NCBI RefSeq assembly: GCF_002847345.1 | Contig: NZ_LXFV01000005.1 | Coordinates: 248,001-312,000, forward strand | Source of the DNA: Pectobacterium peruviense | GTDB taxonomy: Bacteria; Pseudomonadota; Gammaproteobacteria; Enterobacterales; Enterobacteriaceae | Direction of reading: 5' to 3' | Length of the DNA stretch: 64,000 nt | Shown: positions 55,883 through 64,000 of the stretch, piece after piece | Layout: each line of letters starts with the position of its first letter | How positions within the stretch are numbered: the first letter of the stretch is position 1 | Position numbers and translations under genes: made by a program | The notes under the pieces: model-generated | Told to the model about the DNA's origin: nothing | Seen by the model: the letters and a program-made list of their open reading frames with translations, nothing else | Database searches by the model: none

Positions 55883-57542
55883 TCAAACGCCCTGCGGCAT
55901 TCAACATCGCTTGCAAAGAGGCTCGGGTAACATCGCTGTCAATGCTAACACCCCATGCACACTCACCCGCATGGTTCTGACAGCACACATAAGCCACAGA
56001 ACGACTGTCACTACGCTGGCCTAACGTGTGTTCCTGATAGCTCACAATATTAAGGTCTGCTTTCACCTCTCGGCAGAGAGCCGTCATGCCCGCAGAGAGA
56101 AAACCGTTTCCTGCGCCCTTCAAATTCAGTCTTTTTTCACGGAAAATGATTTCAGCTGAAAGCGTTGTGTTCTGCCCAAGCTGATTATCGCAGGTATATT
56201 TAGTTAACCGAATCAGCGGTAATTCGACTAAACCGTAAGCCTCACGAAATAGCATCCAGACAGCCATCTGCGACATCTCTTTCCCCTCAGATTCAGACGC
56301 TTTCTGTACCAGCAGACTGAATGCCTTCTGAAGTTGACGAGGCAAGATGAGGCCATGATTTTGCTCAAGCAACCAGGCAGCACCACTTTTCCCTGACTGG
56401 CTGTTTACGCGGATAACGGCCTCATAACTGCAACCGATGTCTTCCGGATCGAGCGGAAGATAGGGAATCTCCCATAATGGCGAGGCCGAATGCTGTCGTG
56501 CTGCAAACCCTTTTTTAATCGCATCTTGATGCGATCCGGAAAAAGCCGTAAAAGCGAGTTCTCCGGCATAAGGGTGACGTGGTGCGACGGGGAGTTGATT
56601 ACACTCCTCAACCACCTCCACCACCTTCTTCATGTGGCTGAAATCGAGTTCAGGGGAGATTCCCTGCGTATAAAGATTAAGTGCCAGCGTCACTAAATCG
56701 ACATTACCGGTACGCTCTCCATTGCCAAACAGGCAGCCCTCAACTCTTTCAGCACCAGCCAGTAAAGCAAGTTCAGCGCAGGCAATACCTGTACCGCGGT
56801 CATTATGCGGATGCACACTGATACAGACCTTATCTCTACGGGAAAAATGTCGGCAAAAATATTCTATCTGATCGGCATACACATTAGGCGTGTTGACCTC
56901 AACGGTCGCGGGAAGATTGATGATCATGGGACGGCACGCATCAGGCTCCCAGACATCGGCGACAGCCTCGCAAATCTCAAGCGCGAAATCTGGCTCGGTA
57001 AAGCAGAACGTTTCCGGTGAATATTGAAAGGACCAGTCAGTCTCCTGCGCCTCAGCACATAACTGACGGATCTGCTTCGTCGCATTGACCGCAAGCTGAA
57101 TAATTTCATCGCGTGTCTGACGGAACACCACCTCCCTGAAAATCGGTGCAGTCGCGTTGTATAAGTGAACAGTGGCGCGATGTACGCCACTCAGCGATTC
57201 AAATGTACGTGCAATCAAATCTTCTCGCGCCTGCGTTAAAACCTGAATTGTCACATTCTGCGGAATACGCTTTTCTTCAATCAATAAGCGAACAAAATTA
57301 AAATCAGTTTGGGAAGCAGACGGAAAAGCGACCTCAATCTCTCTGAATCCGCAGGCAATCAGCAGATCCCAAAATTTCAGTTTACGCATTTCATTCATCG
57401 GCTCAGCAAGAGCCTGATTACCGTCCCGTAAATCCGTGGAAAGCCAACGTGGGGGTTGGGTTAATGTCTTGTCAGGCCATTGCCGATCTTTTAGGCCAAT
57501 CGGTGGATACGCTTTGTATTTCGATGAAGGGTTATTCAACAT
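55872..57542 (-). CDS. leuA: 2-isopropylmalate synthase, class II (LeuA2 type)
   Basis: Condenses 2-ketoisovalerate with acetyl-CoA, the first step of leucine synthesis, or a related 2-keto acid. It has 556 residues, the longer form seen in Corynebacterium and Pseudomonas, unlike the 523-residue enzyme of the leuABCD operon. DLRDGNQ is at 37-43, the metal ligands are in HPHND (244-248), GNGERTGN is at 273-280, and a C-terminal LeuA allosteric domain follows. The rest of the leu operon is not near. AAAAGGAG lies seven bases before the ATG. It may be a second isozyme with a special role, such as a keto-acid chain extension. Function beyond the family is inference. Confidence 0.85.
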   Translation of the reverse strand: MLNNPSSKYKAYPPIGLKDRQWPDKTLTQPPRWLSTDLRDGNQALAEPMNEMRKLKFWDLLIACGFREIEVAFPSASQTDFNFVRLLIEEKRIPQNVTIQVLTQAREDLIARTFESLSGVHRATVHLYNATAPIFREVVFRQTRDEIIQLAVNATKQIRQLCAEAQETDWSFQYSPETFCFTEPDFALEICEAVADVWEPDACRPMIINLPATVEVNTPNVYADQIEYFCRHFSRRDKVCISVHPHNDRGTGIACAELALLAGAERVEGCLFGNGERTGNVDLVTLALNLYTQGISPELDFSHMKKVVEVVEECNQLPVAPRHPYAGELAFTAFSGSHQDAIKKGFAARQHSASPLWEIPYLPLDPEDIGCSYEAVIRVNSQSGKSGAAWLLEQNHGLILPRQLQKAFSLLVQKASESEGKEMSQMAVWMLFREAYGLVELPLIRLTKYTCDNQLGQNTTLSAEIIFREKRLNLKGAGNGFLSAGMTALCREVKADLNIVSYQEHTLGQRSDSRSVAYVCCQNHAGECAWGVSIDSDVTRASLQAMLNAAGRLIMG

Positions 57543-57596
57543 GATCGGGCTCCTTTTAATGGAACCCCAGTGTTATCCAGAGAGCCATGAGCACGC

Positions 57597-57638
57597 TCAT
57601 CCGGAGGTGACAACTAATGACGCAAAAGTGACAATCAT
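57597..57638 (-). CDS. Possible leader peptide upstream of leuA2
   Basis: ATG 57638 to TGA 57597 would encode MIVTFASLVVTSG, 13 residues rich in branched-chain amino acids. AAAGGAG lies 12 bases before the ATG, rather far. The stop codon falls in an ATGAGC-GT-GCTCAT hairpin. It could be an attenuator leader, but only one Leu codon is present and no terminator hairpin with T run follows. Speculative. Confidence 0.25.
   Translation of the reverse strand: MIVTFASLVVTSG
57607..57634. promoter_or_regulatory. Direct repeat GTGACAA x2, candidate AraC-type operator
   Basis: GTGACAA at 57607-57613 and again at 57628-57634, start to start 21 bases, which is two turns of the helix. This is the spacing expected for an AraC-family protein with two HTH motifs. 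Such a protein is encoded next door at 55121. Binding is inference. Confidence 0.4.
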
Positions 57639-57873
57639 TAAACCGTTCGGCTCCTTTTCCGAGTTTTTCACTCTGAAAAAACCGTCATGTTCACTCCCTG
57701 TTGGCGCTCGGAGTAAAATGTTCTCGCGTCAAATAATGCGTACCCCACGGCTGGCTTTTACGCTGATGACGTAATTCTTACTAGTCAATTTTCCCACATG
57801 CCGTAAAATTCCCGCTTTCGTCATCACGACGCTCATAACAATACCTATGCTCCCATTTACGGTGGAGAAGAAC

Positions 57874-58116
57874 ATGGATACACGCTTTCCTCAGGCGCAT
57901 AAAGAGGCCCGCTGGGCTTTAGGCCTGACGCTGGTTTATTTAGTGGCCTGGGCGCTTGCCGCCTATTTGCCTGACAACACACAAGGGATAACCGGCCTCC
58001 CACACTGGTTTGAGATGGCCTGTCTGCTGCTGCCGCTCGTGTTTACGCTGCTATGCTGGCTAATGGTGCGCGTTATTTTCCGCGATCTCTCACTGGAGAG
58101 TGACGATGCAAATTGA
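57874..58116 (+). CDS. yhdT: Small inner-membrane protein YhdT
   Basis: Protein of 80 residues with two transmembrane helices (about 13-32 and 45-68). It is always next to panF, and its role is not known. The ATG at 57874 has GGAGAAG upstream. Its stop overlaps the panF start by 11 bases, so the two are coupled. Confidence 0.92.
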   Translation: MDTRFPQAHKEARWALGLTLVYLVAWALAAYLPDNTQGITGLPHWFEMACLLLPLVFTLLCWLMVRVIFRDLSLESDDAN

Positions 58117-59557
58117 AATTTTATTGCCGCTGATTGGCTATTTGCTACTGGTCTTCGGGCTGTCGGTCTATGCGTACCGTCGCCGTCAGGCGGGTAACTT
58201 TCTTAACGAGTATTTCCTCGGTGGCCGCTCAATGGGCGGGTTTGTACTGGCGATGACGCTCATCGGTACCTACGTTAGCGCCAGCTCTTTTATTGGCGGG
58301 CCGGGTGCCGCTTATAAATACGGACTGGGCTGGGTGCTGCTTTCGATGATCCAGCTTCCCACGATGCTGCTATCGCTGGGCATTCTGGGGAAAAAATTTG
58401 CTATTTTGGCTCGGCGCTATAACGCCATCACGCTGAATGACATGCTGTTCGCCCGCTACAACAGCCCGCTGCTGGTGTGGTTCGCTAGCATTAGCCTGCT
58501 GGTCGCGTTTATCGGTGCTATGGCCGTGCAGTTCATCGGCGGCGCGCGCCTGCTCGAAACCGCCGCGAACATTCCTTATGACATCGGTCTGCTGATTTTC
58601 GGCGTCACTATCGCGCTGTACACCACGTTTGGCGGCTTCCGCGCCAGCGTGCTCAATGATGCGATGCAGGGCATCGTGATGTTGATTGGTACCGTCATCC
58701 TGCTGGTCGGCGTGATTTATGCCGCTGGTGGTTTGCATAGCGCAGTGGATAAGCTGCAACAGATCGACCCGATGCTGGTATCGCCACAGGGCAGCGGCGG
58801 CATTCTGTCGATGCCGTTTATGGCCTCATTCTGGGTGCTGGTCTGCTTCGGCGTCATCGGCCTGCCGAACACCGCCGTTCGCTGTATCTCTTATCGCGAC
58901 AGCAAAGCGCTGCACCGTGGAATTATCATCGGCACAATCGTCATCGGTATTCTGATGCTCGGCATGCATCTGGCCGGTGCGCTAGGGCGCGCGGTTATGC
59001 CAAACCTGACGATTCCCGATCAGGTTTTACCCGCGCTGATGGTCACGGTGCTGCCGCCGCTGGCCGCAGGGATCTTTCTCGCCGCGCCAATGGCCGCTAT
59101 CATGTCGAACATTAATGCGCATTTGCTTCAGGCGTCTGCCACGATCATTAAGGATCTCTATCTCAGCGTCCGCCCTGAGCAGATCCATAACGAACGCCGC
59201 ATTAAGATCCTGTCCAGCGTGACAACCCTGCTGTTGGGGCTGCTGGTGCTGCTGGCCTCCTTACGGCCGCCGGAGATGATTATCTGGCTGAACCTGCTGG
59301 CGTTTGGCGGGCTGGAAGCGGTGTTCCTGTGGCCGCTGGTGCTGGGTCTGTATTGGGAGCGCGCGAATGCTGCGGGTGCGCTTAGCGCCATGTTCACCGG
59401 TGCCATTTGCTATACCTTACTGGCCAGCTTCAATCTTCAGTTAGCTGGATATCACCCAATTGTGCCATCGCTGTTACTCAGCCTGATGGCGTTTATTATT
59501 GGCAACCGCTTTGGTCATAACCCACCAGCGCCGGTTGCCGCTTCATCTTCACTTTAA
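58106..59557 (+). CDS. panF: Sodium/pantothenate symporter PanF
   Basis: Solute:sodium symporter family protein for pantothenate uptake, 483 residues and about 13 transmembrane segments. The motifs [13 protein letters not shown] and [15 protein letters not shown] are typical. The ATG at 58106 was chosen because MQIEILLPL matches the family; a GTG two codons upstream is possible. It follows yhdT and precedes prmA, the conserved order. Confidence 0.96.
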   Translation: MQIEILLPLIGYLLLVFGLSVYAYRRRQAGNFLNEYFLGGRSMGGFVLAMTLIGTYVSASSFIGGPGAAYKYGLGWVLLSMIQLPTMLLSLGILGKKFAILARRYNAITLNDMLFARYNSPLLVWFASISLLVAFIGAMAVQFIGGARLLETAANIPYDIGLLIFGVTIALYTTFGGFRASVLNDAMQGIVMLIGTVILLVGVIYAAGGLHSAVDKLQQIDPMLVSPQGSGGILSMPFMASFWVLVCFGVIGLPNTAVRCISYRDSKALHRGIIIGTIVIGILMLGMHLAGALGRAVMPNLTIPDQVLPALMVTVLPPLAAGIFLAAPMAAIMSNINAHLLQASATIIKDLYLSVRPEQIHNERRIKILSSVTTLLLGLLVLLASLRPPEMIIWLNLLAFGGLEAVFLWPLVLGLYWERANAAGALSAMFTGAICYTLLASFNLQLAGYHPIVPSLLLSLMAFIIGNRFGHNPPAPVAASSSL

Positions 59558-59574
59558 ATGTAATAGAGACTGCT

Positions 59575-60462
59575 ATGCCGTGGATTCAACTGAAAATAAA
59601 CACCTCAGGAAAAGTTGCTGAACAACTGGGTGACACCATGATAGAAAGCGGTGCGGTATCCGTTACGTTTCAGGATACGCACGATACTCCCGTGTTTGAA
59701 CCGCTGCCGGGCGAGACTCGCCTGTGGGGCGATACCGACGCGATTGCGCTGTACGATGCCGAAACCGACATGAATGCGGTTATCGCCATGCTGGAGCAAG
59801 AGCCGCTGCTGGGCGTGGGTTTTAAGCACAAGATCGAACAGTTGGAAGACAAAGACTGGGAACGCGAGTGGATGGATAACTTCCACCCGATGCAGTTCGG
59901 CAAACGTCTGTGGATTTGCCCAAGCTGGCGTGAAATTCCTGATCCGAGCGCTGTCAACGTGATGCTCGATCCCGGCCTGGCGTTCGGCACCGGTACCCAC
60001 CCAACGACGTCACTGTGCCTGCAATGGCTAGATGGGCTGGATCTGGAAGGGAAAACCATCATCGATTTCGGCTGCGGCTCCGGCATTCTGGCAATTGCCG
60101 CCCTGAAACTGGGTGCAGCACGCGCTATCGGGATTGATATCGATCCGCAGGCGATTCAGGCCAGCCGCGACAACGCACAGCGCAACGGCGTTTCTGAGCG
60201 TCTTGAGCTTTACCTGCCGAAAGACCAACCTGCCGACCTGTCTGCCGATGTTGTCGTCGCCAACATCCTCGCTGGCCCACTGCGCGAACTGGCACCGCTG
60301 ATTAGCGATCTGCCGAAAGCTGGGGGTCACCTCGGCCTATCCGGCGTACTGTCCACCCAGGCCGATGGCGTCGCAGAAGCGTACGCAGACAAGTTCACGC
60401 TCGATCCCGTCGCTGAACGCGAAGAATGGTGCCGTATTACCGGCCAACGCCGCGCATCGTAA
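59575..60462 (+). CDS. prmA: Ribosomal protein L11 methyltransferase
   Basis: SAM-dependent enzyme that trimethylates L11. It has 295 residues: an N-terminal L11-recognition domain (1-60), then a Rossmann domain with [26 protein letters not shown] (motif I) and VANILAGPL (motif IV). It is 17 bases after panF. A terminator-like hairpin follows. Confidence 0.98.
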   Translation: MPWIQLKINTSGKVAEQLGDTMIESGAVSVTFQDTHDTPVFEPLPGETRLWGDTDAIALYDAETDMNAVIAMLEQEPLLGVGFKHKIEQLEDKDWEREWMDNFHPMQFGKRLWICPSWREIPDPSAVNVMLDPGLAFGTGTHPTTSLCLQWLDGLDLEGKTIIDFGCGSGILAIAALKLGAARAIGIDIDPQAIQASRDNAQRNGVSERLELYLPKDQPADLSADVVVANILAGPLRELAPLISDLPKAGGHLGLSGVLSTQADGVAEAYADKFTLDPVAEREEWCRITGQRRAS

Positions 60463-60497
60463 TAACGTTCTCTTTTAATAACATTCCCTTTTAGCCC

Positions 60498-60535
60498 CGC
60501 CCACCGTGTACGCAACGGTGGGCGAGCTCCTTCTT
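60498..60535 (+). terminator. Probable terminator after prmA
   Basis: CGCCCACCGT and ACGGTGGGCG form a 10-bp stem over seven bases (60498-60524), followed by AGCTCCTTCTTGTT. It shows that prmA and the carbonic anhydrase gene are separate units. Confidence 0.65.
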
Positions 60536-60654
60536 GTTATACCTCATGATTTATCCCGATAAGCTGGCGTATTATGCTGGCCGGCAAGTGACCGAGTGCA
60601 TCACCTGCGCCCGGCGCTCAACGATGCCACATCATTATTTTTAAGGGATGAAAA

Positions 60655-61389
60655 ATGAAAGGTAAACTCTCTATCGCACTTATGCTGTCGGTCTGCTTTT
60701 CCGCATCGGCAGCAGACTCGGTTCACTGGGGCTACGAAGGCAACGGCGATCCGGCGCACTGGGGAAAACTCTCCCCAGACTTCTCGCTGTGTGAAACGGG
60801 GAAAAATCAATCTCCAGTCAATATCCGGCAAGCACTAAACGCCCAGCACGATCCCCTACAGTTGGCTTTCCAGTCTGGAGCACAGCAGATTATCAACAAC
60901 GGGCATACCATTCAGGTTAACGTCAGTTCGGGGAATACGCTGCTGCTGGATAACGAGACATTCGCCTTGCAGCAATTCCACTTTCACGCACCGAGTGAAA
61001 ATGAAATTGATGGTAAACAATTTCCGTTGGAAGGCCACTTTGTCTATAAAAACGCGGATGGCGCGCTCACCGTTATTGCGCTGATGTTTCAGGAGGGAGC
61101 AGCCAATCCACAGTTAGCCACGGCATGGCAGCAGATTCCGGCTCGCGTCGATCAGGCGGAGGACGTGCGCACGCCGATTGCAATTCAGGCCTTGTTACCG
61201 ACGTCATTAAACTACTATCGATTCAGTGGGTCACTCACTACGCCACCGTGCTCAGAAGGCATCCGCTGGCTGGTGCTGGATCATCCCGTCACCGCCTCTG
61301 CTGAACAAATAAGCCAGTTCAGCTCGGTCATGCATCACGCCAATAATCGCCCCATACAGCCGCTTAATGGTCGAATCATCATCCATTAA
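60655..61389 (+). CDS. cah: Periplasmic alpha-carbonic anhydrase
   Basis: Zinc enzyme that interconverts CO2 and bicarbonate in the periplasm. It has 244 residues, with a signal peptide of about 19 residues ending in SASA. The zinc ligands are H109 and H111 (QFHFHAPSE) and H128 (EGHFVY). C46 and a Cys near 205 in TPPCSEG would form the usual disulfide. E. coli has no alpha class enzyme at this place, where dusB follows prmA directly (from memory). It is a single-gene insertion that also occurs in other soft-rot species (inference). Confidence 0.93.
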   Translation: MKGKLSIALMLSVCFSASAADSVHWGYEGNGDPAHWGKLSPDFSLCETGKNQSPVNIRQALNAQHDPLQLAFQSGAQQIINNGHTIQVNVSSGNTLLLDNETFALQQFHFHAPSENEIDGKQFPLEGHFVYKNADGALTVIALMFQEGAANPQLATAWQQIPARVDQAEDVRTPIAIQALLPTSLNYYRFSGSLTTPPCSEGIRWLVLDHPVTASAEQISQFSSVMHHANNRPIQPLNGRIIIH

Positions 61390-61680
61390 GCCACTCCCCG
61401 AGGCTGGTCAGAGCATTTGCCGGCCAGCCTAAGGTAAATTGGCGCCCTTTTTTTGTAGCATTAACCAAAGCATTTCACTGATAAAACATTGCTAGCCTGT
61501 TGTATCTCCAGTAAAAACGACCACGCTTACAGATAAAATTCTGTAAGAAGATGAATATTTTACAGAGCAAAAAACCAACACAAAAATATAACACACTGTT
61601 AAATATGAATAATATTTTCATATACCTCTACGAACTGCATTTTCATTGATCGATAGCCGTAAATTGGTCAAAGTTTGGCC
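61390..61680. other. Upstream region of dusB-fis
   Basis: No gene. A weak inverted repeat AGGCTGG...CCAGCCT is at 61401-61430, after cah, without a T run. From about 61540 the sequence is strongly A+T-rich, as in the E. coli fis upstream region, which holds Fis, CRP and IHF sites; individual sites were not assigned. Confidence 0.5.
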
Positions 61681-61709
61681 TTTCATCTGACGTAAAAAAT
61701 GCGTAATAT
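61681..61709 (+). promoter_or_regulatory. Main dusB-fis promoter
   Basis: TTTCAT (61681-61686) and TAATAT (61704-61709) are 17 bases apart and followed by ACGCGCCCTTGC, a G+C-rich discriminator. The order and bases match the E. coli fis promoter closely, which is under growth-rate and ppGpp control (known). Confidence 0.8.
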
Positions 61710-61747
61710 ACGCGCCCTTGCAGGCACAGTATGGTCAATTTTTGTCT

Positions 61748-62713
61748 ATGCACATTGGACAATTTCAGCTTACCAATCGTTTGATAGCAGCCCCAATGGC
61801 TGGTATTAGCGATCGCCCATTTAGAGCACTCTGTCATGCGATGGGCGCTGGAATGACCGTGTCTGAAATGCTGTCTTCCAATCCGGAAGTCTGGCGTTCA
61901 GACAAGTCGCGTTTGCGAATGGTACATAGTGATGAACCGGGTATCAGGGCCGTGCAGATTGCCGGTTGTGACCCCGATGAGATGGCGGCGGCAGCGAGAA
62001 TCAACGCTGATTCCGGCGCGCAGATCATTGACATCAATATGGGCTGTCCGGCGAAGAAGGTGAACCGCAAGATGGCAGGATCTGCGTTGTTGCAGTATCC
62101 GGATTTGGTCAAACAGATCCTCTCTACGGTAGTGAAAGCGGTAGACGTACCGGTAACACTGAAGATCCGTACCGGTTGGGCACCAGAGCACCGCAACTGT
62201 GTAGAAATTGCCAAATTGGCTGAAGACTGTGGCATTCAGGCGCTAACTATTCACGGACGCACTCGTGCGTGCCTGTTCAATGGTTTCGCCGAATACGACA
62301 GTATTCGGGCAGTTAAGCAGGCCGTTTCCATTCCTATTATTGCGAATGGCGACATTACAGACCCGCATAAAGCCAGAGCGGTTCTTGACTACACTGGGGC
62401 TGACGCCCTGATGATAGGACGAGCCGCTCAGGGAAGACCCTGGATCTTTCGGGAAATCCAGCATTATCTGGACACAGGGGAGTTGCTGGCACCACTGCCT
62501 TTGGTAGAGGTCAAGCGCTTGTTGATCGAGCACATACGGGAATTGCACGACTTTTATGGTCCAGGCAAGGGATTTCGTATCGCTCGTAAGCACGTATCCT
62601 GGTATCTCCAGGAGCACGCCCCAAACGACCAGTTTAGGCGCACATTCAACGCCATTGAGGATGCCAGCGAGCAGCTGGAGGCGTTGAAGGCATATTTTGA
62701 AAATCTTGCGTAA
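61748..62713 (+). CDS. dusB: tRNA-dihydrouridine synthase B
   Basis: Flavoenzyme that reduces U17 in tRNA. It has 321 residues in an FMN-binding TIM barrel. The catalytic C100 is in [12 protein letters not shown], with FMN motifs GNADITDPH-like ANGDITDPH and LMIGRAAQG. The ATG at 61748 matches MHIGQFQL of the family. It is co-transcribed with fis, 23 bases downstream, and dusB translation supports fis expression in E. coli (known). Confidence 0.97.
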
Positions 62714-62736
62714 ACAGAAAAAGAGCTGACAGAACT

Positions 62737-63033
62737 ATGTTCGAACAACGCGTGAATTCTGACGTACTGACCGTTTCCACTGTAAACTCTCAGGCTCAGG
62801 TAACCCAAAAACCCCTGCGCGACTCGGTTAAACAGGCACTGAAGAACTATTTTGCTCAATTGAACGGTCAGGATGTAAGTGACCTGTATGAGCTGGTACT
62901 GGCTGAAGTTGAACAGCCACTGTTGGACATGGTGATGCAATACACCCGCGGTAACCAAACCCGCGCAGCCCTGATGATGGGCATCAACCGTGGTACTCTG
63001 CGTAAGAAATTGAAAAAATACGGCATGAACTGA
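62737..63033 (+). CDS. fis: DNA-binding nucleoid protein Fis
   Basis: Factor for inversion stimulation: nucleoid protein that bends DNA and activates rRNA promoters in early log phase. It has 98 residues. The C-terminal helix-turn-helix [20 protein letters not shown] is as in E. coli. In soft-rot bacteria Fis also controls pectinase genes. It ends with a strong terminator. Confidence 0.99.
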
Positions 63034-63054
63034 TACTAATCAGTTAAGCATTTG

Positions 63055-63095
63055 AAAAAAGGCGCTTTACCTCTTGGGTTAAGCGCCTTTTTCTT
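63055..63095 (+). terminator. Terminator of dusB-fis
   Basis: AAAGGCGCTT and AAGCGCCTTT pair around a 13-base loop, with A-rich left flank and TTCTTT right flank. It lies about 25 bases past the fis stop. Confidence 0.9.
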
Positions 63096-63288
63096 TGCCA
63101 TTTTTCAGGGCAGCAGCAGCCATAGCGTGGAAAACTTGAGCGGATGGGCACATGAAAGAGTCGGTGCAGATTATTCAGCCGTTCCGCTATCCATGATCGG
63201 TTTACAGAAAATGGTCGTCTGATTTTCGGTTGTGAGAGTGTCGTAGGGTGTTCAAGATTAATCCTGTATATCGTAAAAGGAGATAATC

Positions 63289-64000
63289 ATGGACTTTACC
63301 GAGCTTCATCATCAAAACGCACCATTACTCATCGCCAATGTCTGGGATGCTAGCAGCGCGATTACAGCTCAACAGGCAGGCTACCAAGCTCTGGGAACAT
63401 CAAGCGCAGCAATTGCCGCAATGCTAGGTTATGAGGACGGGGAAGCAATGTCATTTGATGAATTGCTCTATATCGTCACTCGTATCAAGTCTGCCAGTCA
63501 CCTGCCATTAAGCGTTGATGTTGAAGCAGGTTTTGGTAAAACAGCAAACGAGATAGCCGCTAATTTTAAGCGTCTCGCCCTGCTCGGGGTTGTGGGTGTA
63601 AACCTTGAGGATAGCCGAGTGATTAATGGTGTCAGACAACTTGATGATGCAGTCATATTTGCCAGTAGGTTAAAAGAGATTCGTAGCACGTTGACCACAG
63701 AGAATTATCCATTATTTTTTAATATTCGTACCGATACTTTTCTTCTTAGTCATGAGCAGGCATTGCAGGAAACGCTATTGCGCGGTCGATTATACGAAGA
63801 GGCTGGTGCAGATGGTCTTTTTGTTCCATGCCTAACGTCTGAAAATGATATTGAGATCATTTCTCGGGAAGTTAATTTGCCACTAAACGTCATGTGCATG
63901 CCAAACCTCCCTGCTTTTGACAGGCTGAAAAAACTAGGCGTAAGTCGCCTCTCTATGGGTAATTTTGTTCATTCAGCCATGCAATCGAAGTTTAAGAACT
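63289..64000 (+). CDS. PEP mutase / isocitrate lyase family protein, 3' truncated by window edge
   Basis: The frame is open from ATG 63289, with AAAAGGAG seven bases upstream, to the end of the window (237 residues seen; such proteins are usually 250-290). It belongs to the ICL/PEPM superfamily. NVWDASSA (17-24), LSVDVEAGFG (metal-binding Asp/Glu) and GVNLEDS are present. The usual KKCGH-type lyase loop is not seen, so it is not an isocitrate lyase. It resembles the oxaloacetate decarboxylase/PEP-mutase-like group of unknown substrate. It follows the fis terminator and must have its own promoter. Confidence 0.82.
   Translation, partial: MDFTELHHQNAPLLIANVWDASSAITAQQAGYQALGTSSAAIAAMLGYEDGEAMSFDELLYIVTRIKSASHLPLSVDVEAGFGKTANEIAANFKRLALLGVVGVNLEDSRVINGVRQLDDAVIFASRLKEIRSTLTTENYPLFFNIRTDTFLLSHEQALQETLLRGRLYEEAGADGLFVPCLTSENDIEIISREVNLPLNVMCMPNLPAFDRLKKLGVSRLSMGNFVHSAMQSKFKN

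Larger units (their letters stand above)
57543..57873. other. Divergent region leuA2-yhdT
   Basis: 331 bases without a main gene. On the leuA2 side are paired GTGACAA boxes, a short leader reading frame and a hairpin, listed separately. On the yhdT side a GGAGAAGAAC ribosome site precedes the ATG. No -10/-35 pair could be placed with confidence. Confidence 0.6.

Noticed and set aside
61441-61460. T run after cah as a terminator
   Set aside because: A run of T is present near 61449-61456, but the nearest inverted repeat (61401-61430) is about 18 bases away and the stem is interrupted; too weak to call.

Overview
The window is a chromosomal segment of a gammaproteobacterium of the order Enterobacterales. 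It most likely comes from a soft-rot genus (Pectobacterium or a close relative). The evidence is near-identity of many proteins to their Escherichia coli counterparts, conserved enterobacterial operons (mla, lpt-rpoN-pts, mreBCD, accBC, dusB-fis), ERIC repeats, and acetoin-reductase and class II 2-isopropylmalate-synthase genes that E. coli lacks at these places. The genus call is inference. No rRNA, tRNA, CRISPR array, prophage or insertion sequence was seen.

Layout. 1-4740: gltB (5' end outside the window) and gltD, then an acetoin reductase (budC-like). 5760-8300 (minus): sspA-sspB and rplM-rpsI. 8345-10253: zapE (minus) and zapG (plus), then an ERIC repeat. 10482-13164: the periplasmic proteases degQ and degS. 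13215-18123 (minus): murA, ibaG and the lipid-transport operon mlaFEDCB. 18527-26830 (plus): yrbG-kdsD-kdsC-lptC-lptA-lptB-rpoN-hpf-ptsN-rapZ-ptsO, joining LPS precursor synthesis and export, sigma-54 and the nitrogen-PTS. 26863-31152: rnk, pmbA/tldE, darP/yjgA and a gabD-type dehydrogenase. 31293-35764: the aaeXAB efflux operon and its divergent regulator aaeR. 35873-36814: a small accessory patch with a broken toxin-like gene followed by an intact zinc-ribbon, antitoxin-like gene. 36903-49294 (minus): tldD, yhdP, rng, yhdE, mreD, mreC, mreB and csrD. 49479-54962 (plus): acuI, a structured repeat, msrPQ, aroQ and accBC. 55121-57542: an AraC-type regulator convergent with a class II 2-isopropylmalate synthase. 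57874-63033 (plus): yhdT-panF, prmA, a periplasmic carbonic anhydrase and dusB-fis. 63289-64000: the start of a PEP mutase/isocitrate lyase family gene cut by the window edge.

Most of the window is conserved envelope and housekeeping machinery. LPS building (kdsDC), LPS export (lptCAB), phospholipid retrograde transport (mla), the AsmA-like YhdP, rod-shape proteins, and envelope stress proteases (degS/degQ) lie close together. Both halves of the TldD/TldE protease are within about 9 kb of each other. Their separation in E. coli is from memory, not computed.

The best leads for something new are four. First, a toxin-antitoxin-like pair whose upstream gene reads through one frame for 112 codons but carries two in-frame TAA codons, with a palindrome at its start. 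Second, a folded repeat between acuI and msrP whose two hairpin loops match the CsrA/RsmA binding consensus, one of them exactly. Third, paired GTGACAA boxes 21 bp apart in front of the 2-isopropylmalate synthase, next to an AraC regulator. Fourth, an ERIC copy whose terminal repeats have changed together so that pairing is kept.
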